A stretch of DNA of 64,000 nucleotides from CAZSNT01 sp964607765 (GCA_964607765.1 CAZSNT010000002.1:62001-126000); one strand, 5' to 3'; positions 15,980 through 24,448 are shown, counted from the first letter of the stretch. Program-made: numbers and translations. Notes: generated from the sequence alone by a model not told the origin.

Positions 15980-16750
15980 ATGCAAGCCTGCCTACCCCCC
16001 GCTGCCGAATGGCCGCGACCGAACCCGTTACTCGCACAGCTCCTGCCAGCGTTGACACGAATCGATCTGCTGCGAGAACGTGCTCGGGAGTTCTGCTACG
16101 CTGTCGCCCTGTTCCAGCGGAAATGCACTGACTGTGGCGCGGAGGAACTCACCATGCTGCGGGACAGCTGGTCTCAGTGCGCCGCATGCGGCAACGAGTT
16201 CGATCCCACGCTCGCGTTTCAGAGGTGCACCACCTGCGACTCGCAACTGCAGCTGAGGATCAGCCGATACTGGTGCCCGCGTTGCCGTGTGCCGGTGAAA
16301 TCACAGTTCAGTCTGGACGGAAGCGCGTTCGACACCGAGTACTTCCGTGAGAAGATGGCTGAATCCAGACAGCGCCGGGAAGCACGAATCGAGGACGTCA
16401 AAGACATGCTCGCCAACAGCCGCTCCGCCCCGTACGAACTCCAGGACGCACCGTCTCTGGACGATGTCCCCGGACTCGAAGTCGACCTCGACCGGTTCGT
16501 CGGCCAATCCGTCCCAATGGCTTTCTCTGGAAATGCGGACGCACCAGCCTTCGACCTGGACAGCTACCGCCAACACATTCGGGACTTGGCCGATGGCTGT
16601 ATTGTCAACTTCGACGGGATCTCCACACTCATTTCCGATACGAAACTCGACCGGATATTCCGTTTCATTACTGTCGTCTTCATGGAGGGGGCCGGCGAAA
16701 TCACGCTCGAACAAGACATCGACGGTCACATCACCGTGATCGGGACATAA
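15980..16750 (+). CDS. Unknown protein with three N-terminal zinc ribbons
   Basis: 256 residues from the ATG; a GTG 42 nt upstream is the alternative and neither has a ribosome-binding site, so this mRNA may have a very short leader. About residues 48-105 hold CTDCGAE, CAACGNE, CTTCDS and CPRC pairs, enough for two or three zinc ribbons. The C-terminal half is acidic and unrecognised. It heads a three-gene group with two small proteins, the last a likely winged helix. A role in nucleic-acid binding is plausible. Confidence 0.55.
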   Translation: MQACLPPAAEWPRPNPLLAQLLPALTRIDLLRERAREFCYAVALFQRKCTDCGAEELTMLRDSWSQCAACGNEFDPTLAFQRCTTCDSQLQLRISRYWCPRCRVPVKSQFSLDGSAFDTEYFREKMAESRQRREARIEDVKDMLANSRSAPYELQDAPSLDDVPGLEVDLDRFVGQSVPMAFSGNADAPAFDLDSYRQHIRDLADGCIVNFDGISTLISDTKLDRIFRFITVVFMEGAGEITLEQDIDGHITVIGT

Positions 16751-16755
16751 TCAAG

Positions 16756-17124
16756 ATGAAACTCTCACAGAAAGACAAGGAATTCCTGGAACGGCTCAAG
16801 GACCTGATTGACGAGGATGCGCTCTGGATCGACGCGCGGCATGACGAACCGGGCCGGTTTGTGCTACGCCGAAACTACGGCGACCAGATCGAACGTCGGT
16901 TCCGCATGACACGGCAGGGCGTGCGCTGGCGATTCCACCGTCTCTTCAATGACATCTACGTGTCTGCCTACGAGACCATCCTGTTCATAGAGAAGCAGAT
17001 CGGCTCGCAATACCGGGACGAGGCACTGTGGATAGCCCACGACCGATTCGTGGCACGGCAGCGGGCATTGGGCGAACTCGGCATGAAGGAGGCGAATCCC
17101 TATCGTGGCAAGAACAAAGATTGA
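16756..17124 (+). CDS. Unknown small basic protein (122 aa)
   Basis: Begins 5 nt after the zinc-ribbon gene and overlaps the next gene by 20 bp, so it belongs to a tight operon. Helical, rich in Arg, Phe and Tyr, no membrane segment and no family recognised. It may bind RNA or DNA, on charge alone. Confidence 0.55.
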   Translation: MKLSQKDKEFLERLKDLIDEDALWIDARHDEPGRFVLRRNYGDQIERRFRMTRQGVRWRFHRLFNDIYVSAYETILFIEKQIGSQYRDEALWIAHDRFVARQRALGELGMKEANPYRGKNKD

Positions 17125-17521
17125 GCTGAACCCGGCATTCGTACGCCGCATCTCCGGTTTGGACGACATCGCCCGAATTCTCTTCCCAGACAACAAGAAC
17201 CACCAACGCGCCTTCATCGCCATCTGGCTTGAGATCAAGTACGCCGATGGGCAGTTCCTGCCATCGTGCCGGAGTCTGCCGGGCAAATACGATGTCACGC
17301 AGCGTACATTCGAGATCGTGCGCGCCAAGATGAAGAAGCTCGGTTTGATCCGTCGTGTGAGCCATTTCAGCCCGGAGTACGGCTACCGCGCTGGCTGGGT
17401 GTTTAGCGAGCGGTTCGGTCAGGCACTGTGGACCTTCAACAGGAGACTCAGAGACGCGACGACACGGCCCGCGACCCCGGTCGCTGCGCAGAAAGACCAT
17501 GATTCCCTGCGTTATGTCTGA
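17105..17521 (+). CDS. Probable winged-helix protein (138 aa)
   Basis: GTG start inside the previous gene with GGAGG upstream. Residues about 35-95 read as a winged helix: a helix IWLEIKYADG, then PSCRSLPGKYDVTQRTFEIVRAKMKKLGLIRRVS, the helix-turn-helix and wing pattern of GntR or replication-initiator type proteins. The stop overlaps, by 10 bp, the convergent gene on the - strand. A regulator or replication-associated DNA-binding role is inferred. Confidence 0.55.
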   Translation: MARTKIELNPAFVRRISGLDDIARILFPDNKNHQRAFIAIWLEIKYADGQFLPSCRSLPGKYDVTQRTFEIVRAKMKKLGLIRRVSHFSPEYGYRAGWVFSERFGQALWTFNRRLRDATTRPATPVAAQKDHDSLRYV

Positions 17522-18090
17522 TCAGGAGGTCGCCTGGAACCGCCCGCAGGCAAGGGCAGCACCTCTATCTCCTCGCCCTCGATGGAGAACACATCTGCAA
17601 CAACGCTGCGCAGCTTTGCTGCATAGTGCGTCATGCCATCTGACACGCAGAGACAGTGCCATTGACGGTCGGAGTTGAGAGACAGTGCACCGTTTCCGTC
17701 TTTCTGGATGCTGTCCACGTGAGAGACAAGCGGATCCTGGAGCGTGTAGAGCGGCCTATCTGCGAACGGCTGAAGCTCGCAGCACAAGCGGCCGAGAGTT
17801 GTTCCATCATCATCAGACATGCTGTCCAGCAGCAGAATAAGGAAGTCCGCCTGCTCGAGCACTTCCTCCGAGACTCCAGCCAGTTGAATGGGGACAACGT
17901 CAACCGTCCGAGTCCCGAAGGTCGCGCGGTGAGGGATGGTGTGCAGCTTCCCGTCTTCCTGCCAAGGATACCGGACGTCCAGAGAGCCATATAGAGCCAT
18001 CCCCGGACTTGAGGTCTGGCTGTCGCTCACACTACGCTGCCATGTTGCCGCCTTCCCATCCACGGTATTCTCCTTCTTGGGGTCCAACAT
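17512..18090 (-). CDS. Unknown protein (192 aa) downstream of the second ubiquitin-like operon
   Basis: Reading frame supported by length and composition, but the start is uncertain: no good ribosome-binding site precedes this ATG or the next ones. It has an acidic middle (LLLDSMSDDDG) and a C-terminal VFSIEGEEIEVLPLP strand segment. Separated from the E1 gene by about 270 bp containing a hairpin, so it may be a separate transcript. No family recognised. Confidence 0.42.
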   Translation of the reverse strand: MLDPKKENTVDGKAATWQRSVSDSQTSSPGMALYGSLDVRYPWQEDGKLHTIPHRATFGTRTVDVVPIQLAGVSEEVLEQADFLILLLDSMSDDDGTTLGRLCCELQPFADRPLYTLQDPLVSHVDSIQKDGNGALSLNSDRQWHCLCVSDGMTHYAAKLRSVVADVFSIEGEEIEVLPLPAGGSRRPPDQT

Positions 18091-18361
18091 TGCCCAATCT
18101 GTCTGCTGCGTTCCGATTGTAAAGGGATCTGCCCTCCCATCTGAGCCGCAGTGTTGGGAGTTCACGCCTGTATGTTGTGCGTGTTCGCATACACGCACGC
18201 AGGACAACCCACCTTGTCGGGCGCCAAATCGCCCATTTCGCGCGCTTTCCGGTGGATGATGCGTCCAAAGGGCGAAGCGCCCACCCGCTTTAACACCGGG
18301 GCTTTCGTGTTTCCGCCCTGGATGTGCCTATCTGTGCCCAAAAGGCCGGGAACTCGCGATG
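18091..18361 (-). other. Gap with hairpin element C
   Basis: No gene seen. On the - strand, after the E1 stop, GGGCG-CTT-CGCCC (18270-18282) is preceded by CGGGT and followed by TTTGGAC. This resembles the terminal hairpin of elements A and B (GGGTGTCC...CCCTTTGG). It may act as the operon terminator. Confidence 0.4.
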
Positions 18362-19213
18362 TTAGTTGGGACCACAGATGGGGCAGTCAGGTCGCCGTTC
18401 GACAGTCAGGACGGTGCTGGGGGCCACGCCCGCAAGATGGACGTTGCGGTAGTTCCAGGCGCGCTGGCGGCTCATGATCAACGAGTCGAAGGCGTACAGA
18501 GCCAGGCCGCTTACGGCCATCAGGATGTCCTTCACGGCCGGCGTTCGGCACGGGAAGCTCCGGTCTTCCATACAGCGGGGGAAGGCACATCCGAAACAGG
18601 CCTGGCCCGGCTCCTGGACGAAGACATACCCGTTCTCGGCGACCAGGTCCACGGCAATGAAGATGACCGGAACACAGGTGGCCAGAAAGTGACGGGCGAC
18701 CTCCACCCGACCGATCGTGTTGTCAATCCCGCAGATTGCGGCAGTAGCCGTCATGTCCATGCCGAGTGCAACAGCATCCTGAAAGCTCAAGGCATGCCCT
18801 TCGATGACCGTCCCGCAGGTCGCTTCACGCGCGAGATTGCGGGCCAGCGCGGTCGCTTTTGGCTGCCACACGTCTTCCCGGTAGAACTTCTGGCGGTTCA
18901 GGTTACTGAGCTCGACAACGTCGTGATCCAAGATCAACAGCTCGCCAATGCCCTTCCGCACCAGTGCTTCCCCAATGCCGCCGTTGATGCCACCGGCACC
19001 AATCAGCAGGGCTCGGGCCTCCTCAATGGCTGACTGATCGAAGTGAGGGAGAATGCGCTGACGGTCGGTCACTGGTTGCTCGTCTGCGTTGGTGCCGTGC
19101 AGGCGCTCTGTGGCCAACCTTACGTAGTCGTGATCTGCTGAATGGCCGGCGCCGTGCAGTGGTCTCAGGTGGTACTCGTTGATAAACCGGGAATCTGTAG
19201 GTGTGGTCGTCAA
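18362..19213 (-). CDS. E1/ThiF-family activating enzyme of second ubiquitin-like operon
   Basis: 283 residues if it starts at a TTG preceded by AAGGAGGCGA; the longer in-frame ATG lies deep inside the preceding gene and has no site. The Rossmann motif is IGAGGINGG (71-79). It is followed by LLILDHDVVELSNLNRQKFY, the E1 segment that binds ATP and magnesium, and then ICGIDN. Late CFGC and terminal CPIC pairs should bind a structural zinc, as in MoeB and E1 enzymes. Expected to activate the 78-aa modifier encoded upstream. The start lies 190 bp inside the JAMM gene's reading frame. Confidence 0.85.
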   Translation of the reverse strand: MTTTPTDSRFINEYHLRPLHGAGHSADHDYVRLATERLHGTNADEQPVTDRQRILPHFDQSAIEEARALLIGAGGINGGIGEALVRKGIGELLILDHDVVELSNLNRQKFYREDVWQPKATALARNLAREATCGTVIEGHALSFQDAVALGMDMTATAAICGIDNTIGRVEVARHFLATCVPVIFIAVDLVAENGYVFVQEPGQACFGCAFPRCMEDRSFPCRTPAVKDILMAVSGLALYAFDSLIMSRQRAWNYRNVHLAGVAPSTVLTVERRPDCPICGPN

Positions 19214-19874
19214 CTCGAATCGCCTCCTTACCGTGGATGATGACCTCGAAAGGTCGTGAGACTGTGAAGAAGCGCACCAGGCCATCGCGTGTGAAGATCA
19301 ACCCGATGGCGTTGGAGTCGGAGTTCTGGATCCGCCCCATCAAGTCGACGTCTACAGGCGACGGTCGTGTCGCATCGGGACCGCTCCCCGGGTGGCAATG
19401 AATGACGGCATGCAGTTGGTAGCCCGCTTCGATCATGCGGATCAGCGCGCCGGCGGTGGACGCGGGCTTGCCGCTGGCCCGGACGAGCGACTGTTCGTCG
19501 TGCGCAAACCCGAAGATCGCAGTCAGGTAACGTCGGCGCCCATCCCTCACACCTGTGGCGTAGGCGGCGCGCTCGTTAGCAGTGGGAGTCAGGTACGCCA
19601 GCGCTCGGTTGAGGAAGAGCGTGTCGGCAATGAACACGGGGCTTGGCTCGGGTTTCTGCAGAACGTCGGCATAGCCAGTAATGAGGATCTGCCGCATTCT
19701 GGCCAAATCCATCAACGATGTCGTGTGCCGGGTCGCTGCTGCTGTGTCACCGCATCGGAGGCACCGGGTGATGCTGCGCCTGGCACTGGCCTCCGAGCGA
19801 TGGACGAGTTCCTGCAACCGAGCGAATTCCGGCGGAATGGGGTTCGGGAGTGCGGGAGTGGGTGTCTTCTTCAT
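19023..19874 (-). CDS. JAMM/MPN+ (JAB) metallopeptidase of second ubiquitin-like operon
   Basis: 283 residues. The JAMM site is E101 (NERAAYATG), H159-x-H161-PG, then S172-x2-D175 in a HPGSG.DATRPSPVD block, the longer spacing common in bacterial JAB proteins. The start overlaps the E2 stop by ATGA. The last 60 residues become Arg/Ser/His-rich and look out of frame: they coincide with the start of the E1 gene read in another frame. The functional protein probably ends near residue 225, and the tail is either read-through or the sign of a frameshift. Confidence 0.8.
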   Translation of the reverse strand: MKKTPTPALPNPIPPEFARLQELVHRSEASARRSITRCLRCGDTAAATRHTTSLMDLARMRQILITGYADVLQKPEPSPVFIADTLFLNRALAYLTPTANERAAYATGVRDGRRRYLTAIFGFAHDEQSLVRASGKPASTAGALIRMIEAGYQLHAVIHCHPGSGPDATRPSPVDVDLMGRIQNSDSNAIGLIFTRDGLVRFFTVSRPFEVIIHGKEAIRVDDHTYRFPVYQRVPPETTARRRPFSRSRLRKVGHRAPARHQRRRATSDRPSAHSPSLRSVSH

Positions 19875-20362
19875 TGACCTGAGACTTTCCGGAGAGCGCC
19901 TTCAACCCAGCGGATGCAATCCGAGAGATCCGGCTCCTCCCTTGTTACGTGGATGAAATACCAGTTGTCATCGCGCGGATAGAAGCAGTGCCAGCCCGGG
20001 TGCTGTCGTAACTGGGGCGGCGGATTCCTGATGAACGGTTCCACGCGCCCGCTGGCGCTGATCGTCGCACGACCGCTGAACTGACCGATCGGGGAGCGGA
20101 ACAGCCCCACGAATTGGCCGCCCTGAAGGGACCATCCGCGCTGCACCCAATACGGCCGGACGTCGCGCTCGACGAGGGTTCGTGGGCGCCGAGCCCGTTG
20201 CGCAGCTTCGGCCATTATCCGCGCTCTGGCTACATCCGGTGGACACGGACGAACGGCCGTAACCCGGACTCGGGGCGTCACCAGTGTCGGATCGTCCGCT
20301 GCGATGTTGGGCGGGCGTTCGAGGGCAGGCGTGGCCGGTGTCGAGGTAGTCGCTATCTCCAT
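19871..20362 (-). CDS. E2-like conjugating protein of second ubiquitin-like operon
   Basis: 163 residues; start ATG with GGAGGAGG upstream. The N-terminal 50 residues are Pro/Thr-rich and disordered. The following domain (about 65-160) has an E2-like order: FVGLFRSPIGQFSGRATISASG strands, NPPPQL, then HPGWHCFYP, where the cysteine follows the HP as in E2 enzymes, then a C-terminal helix IRWVEGAL. E2 assignment rests on this pattern and on its place between modifier and JAMM genes; it is less certain than E1 and JAMM. Confidence 0.6.
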   Translation of the reverse strand: MEIATTSTPATPALERPPNIAADDPTLVTPRVRVTAVRPCPPDVARARIMAEAAQRARRPRTLVERDVRPYWVQRGWSLQGGQFVGLFRSPIGQFSGRATISASGRVEPFIRNPPPQLRQHPGWHCFYPRDDNWYFIHVTREEPDLSDCIRWVEGALRKVSGQ

Positions 20363-20459
20363 ATGTGTGTCCTCCTCCGTAGGCCGTTCAGACTCCGTGT
20401 CCCCGTTCGTCCGAGTTGCAGAGCGGCTGTGCCATGCGTTGCGCGTCCAGACAGGCGCG

Positions 20460-20696
20460 TCATCCGACGGTGACGTTCGCACTGGCGTACAGTTTGGCGC
20501 CGTCCTCTACCTGCTCGTAGACGTTGTCGTCCCCGGTGAACGGATCTGCCTGCTTCCCGTCAGTCAGATTGTACCCGTTGTCGGGCAGCCCGACCTGCTG
20601 CAGAATCTCGCGTGCAGTCGTGCCCGGCAGGATTGCCAGATCCTGGATGTTGCTCGCGTCGCCTTCGGCCTTCACGATCGAGATGTTCTTTTCCAT
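20460..20696 (-). CDS. Ubiquitin-like beta-grasp modifier of second operon
   Basis: 78 residues, ribosome-binding site AGGAG. Pattern: strand MEKNISIVKAEG, helix TTAREILQQVGLP, and NVYEQVEDGAKLYASANVTVG, where EDGAKLY is the turn and last strand of ubiquitin-like modifiers. It ends in a single glycine, so it could be activated by the E1 without trimming. Transcribed with E2, JAMM and E1 genes downstream. It shares little sequence with the modifier at 6.5 kb, so the two systems probably do not cross-react. Confidence 0.72.
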   Translation of the reverse strand: MEKNISIVKAEGDASNIQDLAILPGTTAREILQQVGLPDNGYNLTDGKQADPFTGDDNVYEQVEDGAKLYASANVTVG

Positions 20697-20798
20697 GGTA
20701 CGTTGTGCTCCTGTGTATTTTGGTGCTTGGTGGGCAATTGCGATGTGTCGGATTCCAGGCGGCCTCCTTTCTGTTGAGGATGGTCCTCTATGCCGGGA

Positions 20799-21047
20799 TC
20801 ACGAGAGTCCCAGAACAGCCTGAACGAGAAGAAGCAGGGCCAAGGCGACGGGGTGCGCCATGTCGGCGCCACTCCAGGACGGAGCCGCGCGTGATCGGAC
20901 CCACATCAAGGGCGGAGCAGCACAACGCGAGACCCAATCTCGGACCCGAGGTGCGACACTGAACGACGTGGTCTCCAGCAACCAGTCGGCGATCAGCACG
21001 ATCACATAGAACTGTGCTGCCAGACGCAAGACGGTGATGAGAATCAT
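20799..21047 (-). CDS. Small membrane protein (YggT-like?)
   Basis: 82 residues with two transmembrane helices (about 3-24 and 64-81) joined by a short loop containing WVSRC and PPLMWVRS; GGAG lies 9 nt upstream. The layout recalls half of a YggT-type protein, but this is weak. Its place in the operon between a W/D-rich protein and the modifier suggests the modification system acts at the membrane or has a membrane target. Confidence 0.5.
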   Translation of the reverse strand: MILITVLRLAAQFYVIVLIADWLLETTSFSVAPRVRDWVSRCAAPPLMWVRSRAAPSWSGADMAHPVALALLLLVQAVLGLS

Positions 21048-21091
21048 CAGGCTTGTCTCCTCATTGGCTTCATGGATCCCCCCCTGTCTGA

Positions 21092-21844
21092 TCAGCGGGA
21101 GCGGACGTAGCAGCGAATCAAGTACTCGGCCGTCTGCTGCGAAATCACACCGTCGCGAACGGCCATGTCGATGATGGTGATGGCACGGTCGCGGGGCATC
21201 GAGCGGATCTTCCTGGCGATCTTCCGGCGCATCGCCCCACCATCAGAGGCATACGCATCCTCGAGGATGTGCTCCCCCTGGTCTACAATGTCGCCAATGT
21301 CCTCGTAGGTTCCGCCGAGCTCCGCCATCTCGAGCCGCGTCAGGGCGCGTTGTTGGCGGAATGAGAGTGGGCGCCGCTCCAAGTCGTAGACTTCAACGGA
21401 CACGTCGCCCTTCTGCAGCCTCTCGTTCAGCCGTCGTTCCTCAACGCGCAGTCGATCGACAGTCCGTTCTGCATGCTCGATCTCAGTCATCAGAGTTTGT
21501 ATGCGGTGTTGGTAGACCTTCTCGGTGGTGAAGTCATTCGACATGGCGCTCTTGGCTCGCTGCCAGGCCTCGTAACGGTCACACAGGCAGCCGAGCTTGT
21601 AGGCGGCGTTCCAGATTCCCTTCTTCAGGGAGCCTGGGCAATCCAGCATGCTGGATTCGTCCTCCTCCTTCCCGGTGTCTGAGTACGGGTCATACTGGTT
21701 CCGCAGCTCCTCCGCGCGTTGCCGGGCGTCGGCGACCAGCGCCGTCATGTCCACAAGAGGCGATCCGGACTCGCGTTCAGGCTCAGCCTGCGCATCGTCC
21801 GCGTCATCGTCCCACCAGCCACCCCAACTGAACCAGTTACCCAT
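21092..21844 (-). CDS. W/D-rich N-terminus, coiled-coil protein with C-terminal domain shared with the gene at 50.9 kb
   Basis: 250 residues, overlapping the SSB stop by 8 bp with AGGAG upstream. The first 25 residues are Trp- and Asp-rich (MGNWFSWGGWWDDDADD). A coiled-coil lies at about 120-165. The last 45 residues (KIRSMPRDRAITIIDMAVRDGVISQQTAEYLIRCYV) align with the end of the protein at 50.87-51.64 kb, which also starts MG.W and is acidic. No known family. Two copies, each beside a different ubiquitin-like module, argue for a dedicated role such as substrate or adaptor. Confidence 0.6.
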   Translation of the reverse strand: MGNWFSWGGWWDDDADDAQAEPERESGSPLVDMTALVADARQRAEELRNQYDPYSDTGKEEDESSMLDCPGSLKKGIWNAAYKLGCLCDRYEAWQRAKSAMSNDFTTEKVYQHRIQTLMTEIEHAERTVDRLRVEERRLNERLQKGDVSVEVYDLERRPLSFRQQRALTRLEMAELGGTYEDIGDIVDQGEHILEDAYASDGGAMRRKIARKIRSMPRDRAITIIDMAVRDGVISQQTAEYLIRCYVRSR

Positions 21845-22223
21845 CGCCGGCTCCTGTGGCTTGCTCCTTGTCGTCAGCCTGGCCGTCCCCGTGGGGGGCT
21901 AGGATGTAGACTCGGTCGGCAACAACCTTGATGCGGCTGCGCGCCTGCCCCGTCTCCTGGTCTTGCCATTGATCCTGGCGTAGATACCCCTCAACGACGA
22001 TATGCGAGGCCACTTTGAGGTGGTCGATGCAATACTCGGCCATCCGGCCGAACACTTGGATGCCCACGGAAAGAGCTTCTACCGGGGGCTCTCCGTCGCG
22101 TCCTCTGGACGGGGAGTTGAGGGTGATTTGCATCGCGCAGATGACTCCGCCATCACGTGTCTCCCGGCTCTCCGGGTTCCCGGTAAGGGATCCTGCGATG
22201 CACACGCTATTTGCCTGGACCAT
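21837..22223 (-). CDS. ssb: Single-stranded DNA-binding protein (SSB-like)
   Basis: 128 residues, OB-fold SSB type: MVQANSVCIAGSLTGNPESRET start, ICAMQITLN, VFGRMAEYCIDHLK, VVEGYLRQDQWQDQETGQARSRIKVVADRVYIL. Ends in a short Asp/Gly tail without the usual DDDIPF tip that recruits partner proteins. Second of two SSB-like genes in tandem. It should coat single-stranded nucleic acid during the response. Confidence 0.85.
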   Translation of the reverse strand: MVQANSVCIAGSLTGNPESRETRDGGVICAMQITLNSPSRGRDGEPPVEALSVGIQVFGRMAEYCIDHLKVASHIVVEGYLRQDQWQDQETGQARSRIKVVADRVYILAPHGDGQADDKEQATGAGDG

Positions 22224-22363
22224 TGTTACGCTTCCTCAATCAGAGCGGGAACCTATTTCCTCCGTAGTTCAGCGGGGCTTTGCCCTACCTCGCTGATCAG
22301 CTGCGTCGTGTCCGGAAGAGGCGAGTCGGACTCGCGCTCAGACTCAACCTGCGCATCGCCGGC
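22224..22363 (-). other. Gap between the two SSB genes
   Basis: 140 bp without a recognisable gene. The - strand reading continues past the first SSB stop with a relic resembling the acidic stretch of the W/D-rich gene (codons for DAQVESERESDSPLPD), similar to AQAEPERESGSPLVD at 21.8 kb. This suggests a partial duplication of the SSB plus W/D-rich pair. Confidence 0.4.
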
Positions 22364-22735
22364 TCACATGGTTCGGGCCTTGTCGTCAGCCCGGCTGTTC
22401 CCGTGGCGATCGAGGAAATGCACCCGGTCGGCAACGGCCTTGATGCGGCTGCGCGCCTGCCCAGTCTCCTTGTCTTTCCACCTATCTTGGCGCAAGCGGC
22501 CCTCGATCAGCACGGCCGATCCCTTCCCGAGATGCTCCATGCACGGTGTCGCCTGGGCACCGAAAACGTCGACATCCAGGAAGCACGTCTCCTCCGTTCT
22601 CTCACCATCGCGGCCCTTGAAATGCCGATTGACCGCCACCCGCATCAGGCAGATGGCGCTGCCCGACTTTGTCTTCCGGCTTGTGGGATCCTGGACCAGA
22701 TTCCCTGCAAGCATGACACTGTTCAGTTCCACCAT
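22364..22735 (-). CDS. ssb: Single-stranded DNA-binding protein (SSB-like), first copy
   Basis: 123 residues, GAGGAGA upstream. Closely related to the second copy: MVELNSVMLAGNLVQDPTSRKT, MRVAVNR, DVDVFGAQATPCMEHLGKGS, EGRLRQDRWKDKETGQARSRIKAVADRVHFL. It also lacks the acidic DDIPF tail. The shared DKETGQARSRIK segment and order indicate tandem duplication. Confidence 0.85.
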   Translation of the reverse strand: MVELNSVMLAGNLVQDPTSRKTKSGSAICLMRVAVNRHFKGRDGERTEETCFLDVDVFGAQATPCMEHLGKGSAVLIEGRLRQDRWKDKETGQARSRIKAVADRVHFLDRHGNSRADDKARTM

Positions 22736-22776
22736 GATTGCTGTCTCCTCTACCTACAGTTGCTTTTTGCAGTCGG

Positions 22777-24420
22777 TCAGTTGGCCGCAGCCGCGCATCT
22801 GACGCCGTCGTCTGTAGCGGGGACCGTCTCACATCCCGGAGCTGACTGCTTTGCTTGCGCGCCCCGTGGCCCGTGCTTCGTCTTCAGTTGGGACAGGCGC
22901 TCGGCGGTTCGCGGCATGACTCTCTCCATCCCGCGCATATCCTCGGGCACCCCGGTGTTGGCCAGCAAGGTTGCTGGGGTGCCGGCAAACGCCTCCGCGC
23001 AGCGCGCGAAGTCGTCTTCGTTTGCAGCCGCGCGATCTGCCTCGGTCAAGCAGTACTTGGCGTTCCAGCCGTTGCTATGGGAAACCCAGGCACGGGCCAG
23101 CACAATCCAATCTTGTGCATCTGATGCGAGGTCGTTGGCATGCCAGAGAGAGACCTCTTCGTTGGACTGGACGTCGTCCACCGGCGTACACGGGAACTCC
23201 CCAAAGGCCCGGCTACACGAGATGCCTTCCCAAACCGTGCGAGCCGCACGTTTCGCTCGGTACAGACAGCGTTCCACGTCTTTCGTGTCCGGTTCGAAGG
23301 ACGCCCAAAGCCTGGCACAACTCACCCAACCGTCGGTCGTTACTGCCGTCCGTTCTGCCCGGCGGATGAGCCTGCGCGCGGAAGAAAGGTCCCCGATTGC
23401 ATCCCGCCACTCGCGCGCAACGTACAGCCGGAAATCGTGGTGCATGCCCGGCCACTCTGTCTTGCGCAGACACGAGCGCGCCCTGCGCAGGTCGCCGAAA
23501 AACTCCAACCAGACATCCGAGCAGTAGAGATAGTCGTCTGGACGACGTGCGGTCTCCTCGGCACGACGCAGACAGCGCCGGCCAGCCTTCGTGTTCCCGA
23601 AGTACTGCCTGTGGAAGGCTGCCACATGTCCCCAAGCGCGATGGCACTTGGCATGCTCCTGCCCTTTCCTCACTGCCGCCCGTGCCCGCCCGGTGCCATT
23701 CAAGAGTCGCAAGTAGCCTTTGGCGACCACCAGCTGCTGAGACGTCAAGCCCGCCGATTCCTCGGCTTCACGGAGCAGTGTCGCGGCATGGTCACGGCCC
23801 GTTTTGTTATCCAGATCACCGCATCCGAAAAGGGTGTGTTCCCTGTCCATCGAGTAGCACAGTAGGACCGCACGCTCGGAAGGGGACAGGCCCATCGCGG
23901 CTTCTTCTGCCAGGTCGTTCCGGCCCAAGGCAAGAAACAACCGGACAGCCCGAGTCGCCGCCTGCCAATCGCACTGCGTCCAAGACCACTCGGGCACGAA
24001 CCCCACTGCTCGGTCAACGTCGCCGTAGAGGCAGCCCAGCATGAGAATGTCGCGCATAGTGGGGTCAGCGCGCAGTCGGTCGTTGAGTCGGTCGCGTGCG
24101 AGTGCGTCGTTCCCATGCACGACCAGGCGCAGGGCATCGGTCTCCGCCGCCTCGCAGTCGTCCTCCCCGGGCCCCATCAGCACGCGCAGCAGGTCAGTCT
24201 CGCCAGCACACACCAGCGACTCAATGGAAACGGTTGGCAACACCTTCCCACCCACCAGGCGCAGATCCCAGATGTGTCCCTTCTGGAACAGCGGCGCTGA
24301 GTCGATCCCGCTCATCTCACCGTACTCGCGCGTCCACACAACGTTCGGCGTAAGCCAGCCTTGGAGCTTCTCGACGTATGCTGGGTGCCAGTAGCACCAC
24401 CCCGGTTTCTCGTTACTCAT
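22777..24420 (-). CDS. Large helical-repeat (TPR/Sel1-like) protein, unknown
   Basis: 547 residues, first gene of the - strand operon, AGGAGG 8 nt upstream. From about residue 110 onward it consists of roughly 35-residue helical repeats with the recurring pattern ARRCLRRAE..A....DY..C...W..F.GD, so an alpha-solenoid scaffold. The N-terminal 100 residues (GWCYWHPAYVEKLQGWL) are distinct. Such repeat proteins bind other proteins; here it could recruit targets for modification. No named family. Confidence 0.6.
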   Translation of the reverse strand: MSNEKPGWCYWHPAYVEKLQGWLTPNVVWTREYGEMSGIDSAPLFQKGHIWDLRLVGGKVLPTVSIESLVCAGETDLLRVLMGPGEDDCEAAETDALRLVVHGNDALARDRLNDRLRADPTMRDILMLGCLYGDVDRAVGFVPEWSWTQCDWQAATRAVRLFLALGRNDLAEEAAMGLSPSERAVLLCYSMDREHTLFGCGDLDNKTGRDHAATLLREAEESAGLTSQQLVVAKGYLRLLNGTGRARAAVRKGQEHAKCHRAWGHVAAFHRQYFGNTKAGRRCLRRAEETARRPDDYLYCSDVWLEFFGDLRRARSCLRKTEWPGMHHDFRLYVAREWRDAIGDLSSARRLIRRAERTAVTTDGWVSCARLWASFEPDTKDVERCLYRAKRAARTVWEGISCSRAFGEFPCTPVDDVQSNEEVSLWHANDLASDAQDWIVLARAWVSHSNGWNAKYCLTEADRAAANEDDFARCAEAFAGTPATLLANTGVPEDMRGMERVMPRTAERLSQLKTKHGPRGAQAKQSAPGCETVPATDDGVRCAAAAN

Positions 24421-24448
24421 TCACCTGCCTCCTGATTCGGGCTCTGCC

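Noticed and set aside
22823..22832. CCGTCTCA copy inside the helical-repeat gene, and TGAGACG at 62746
   Set aside because: Single half-sites of 7-8 bases are expected several times by chance in 64 kb; neither has a partner repeat or a nearby promoter.
22280..23527. 415-codon open frame on the + strand opposite the SSB and repeat-protein genes
   Set aside because: It is antisense to genes with clear families and ribosome-binding sites; composition is Arg/Pro/Ser-rich and matches no fold.
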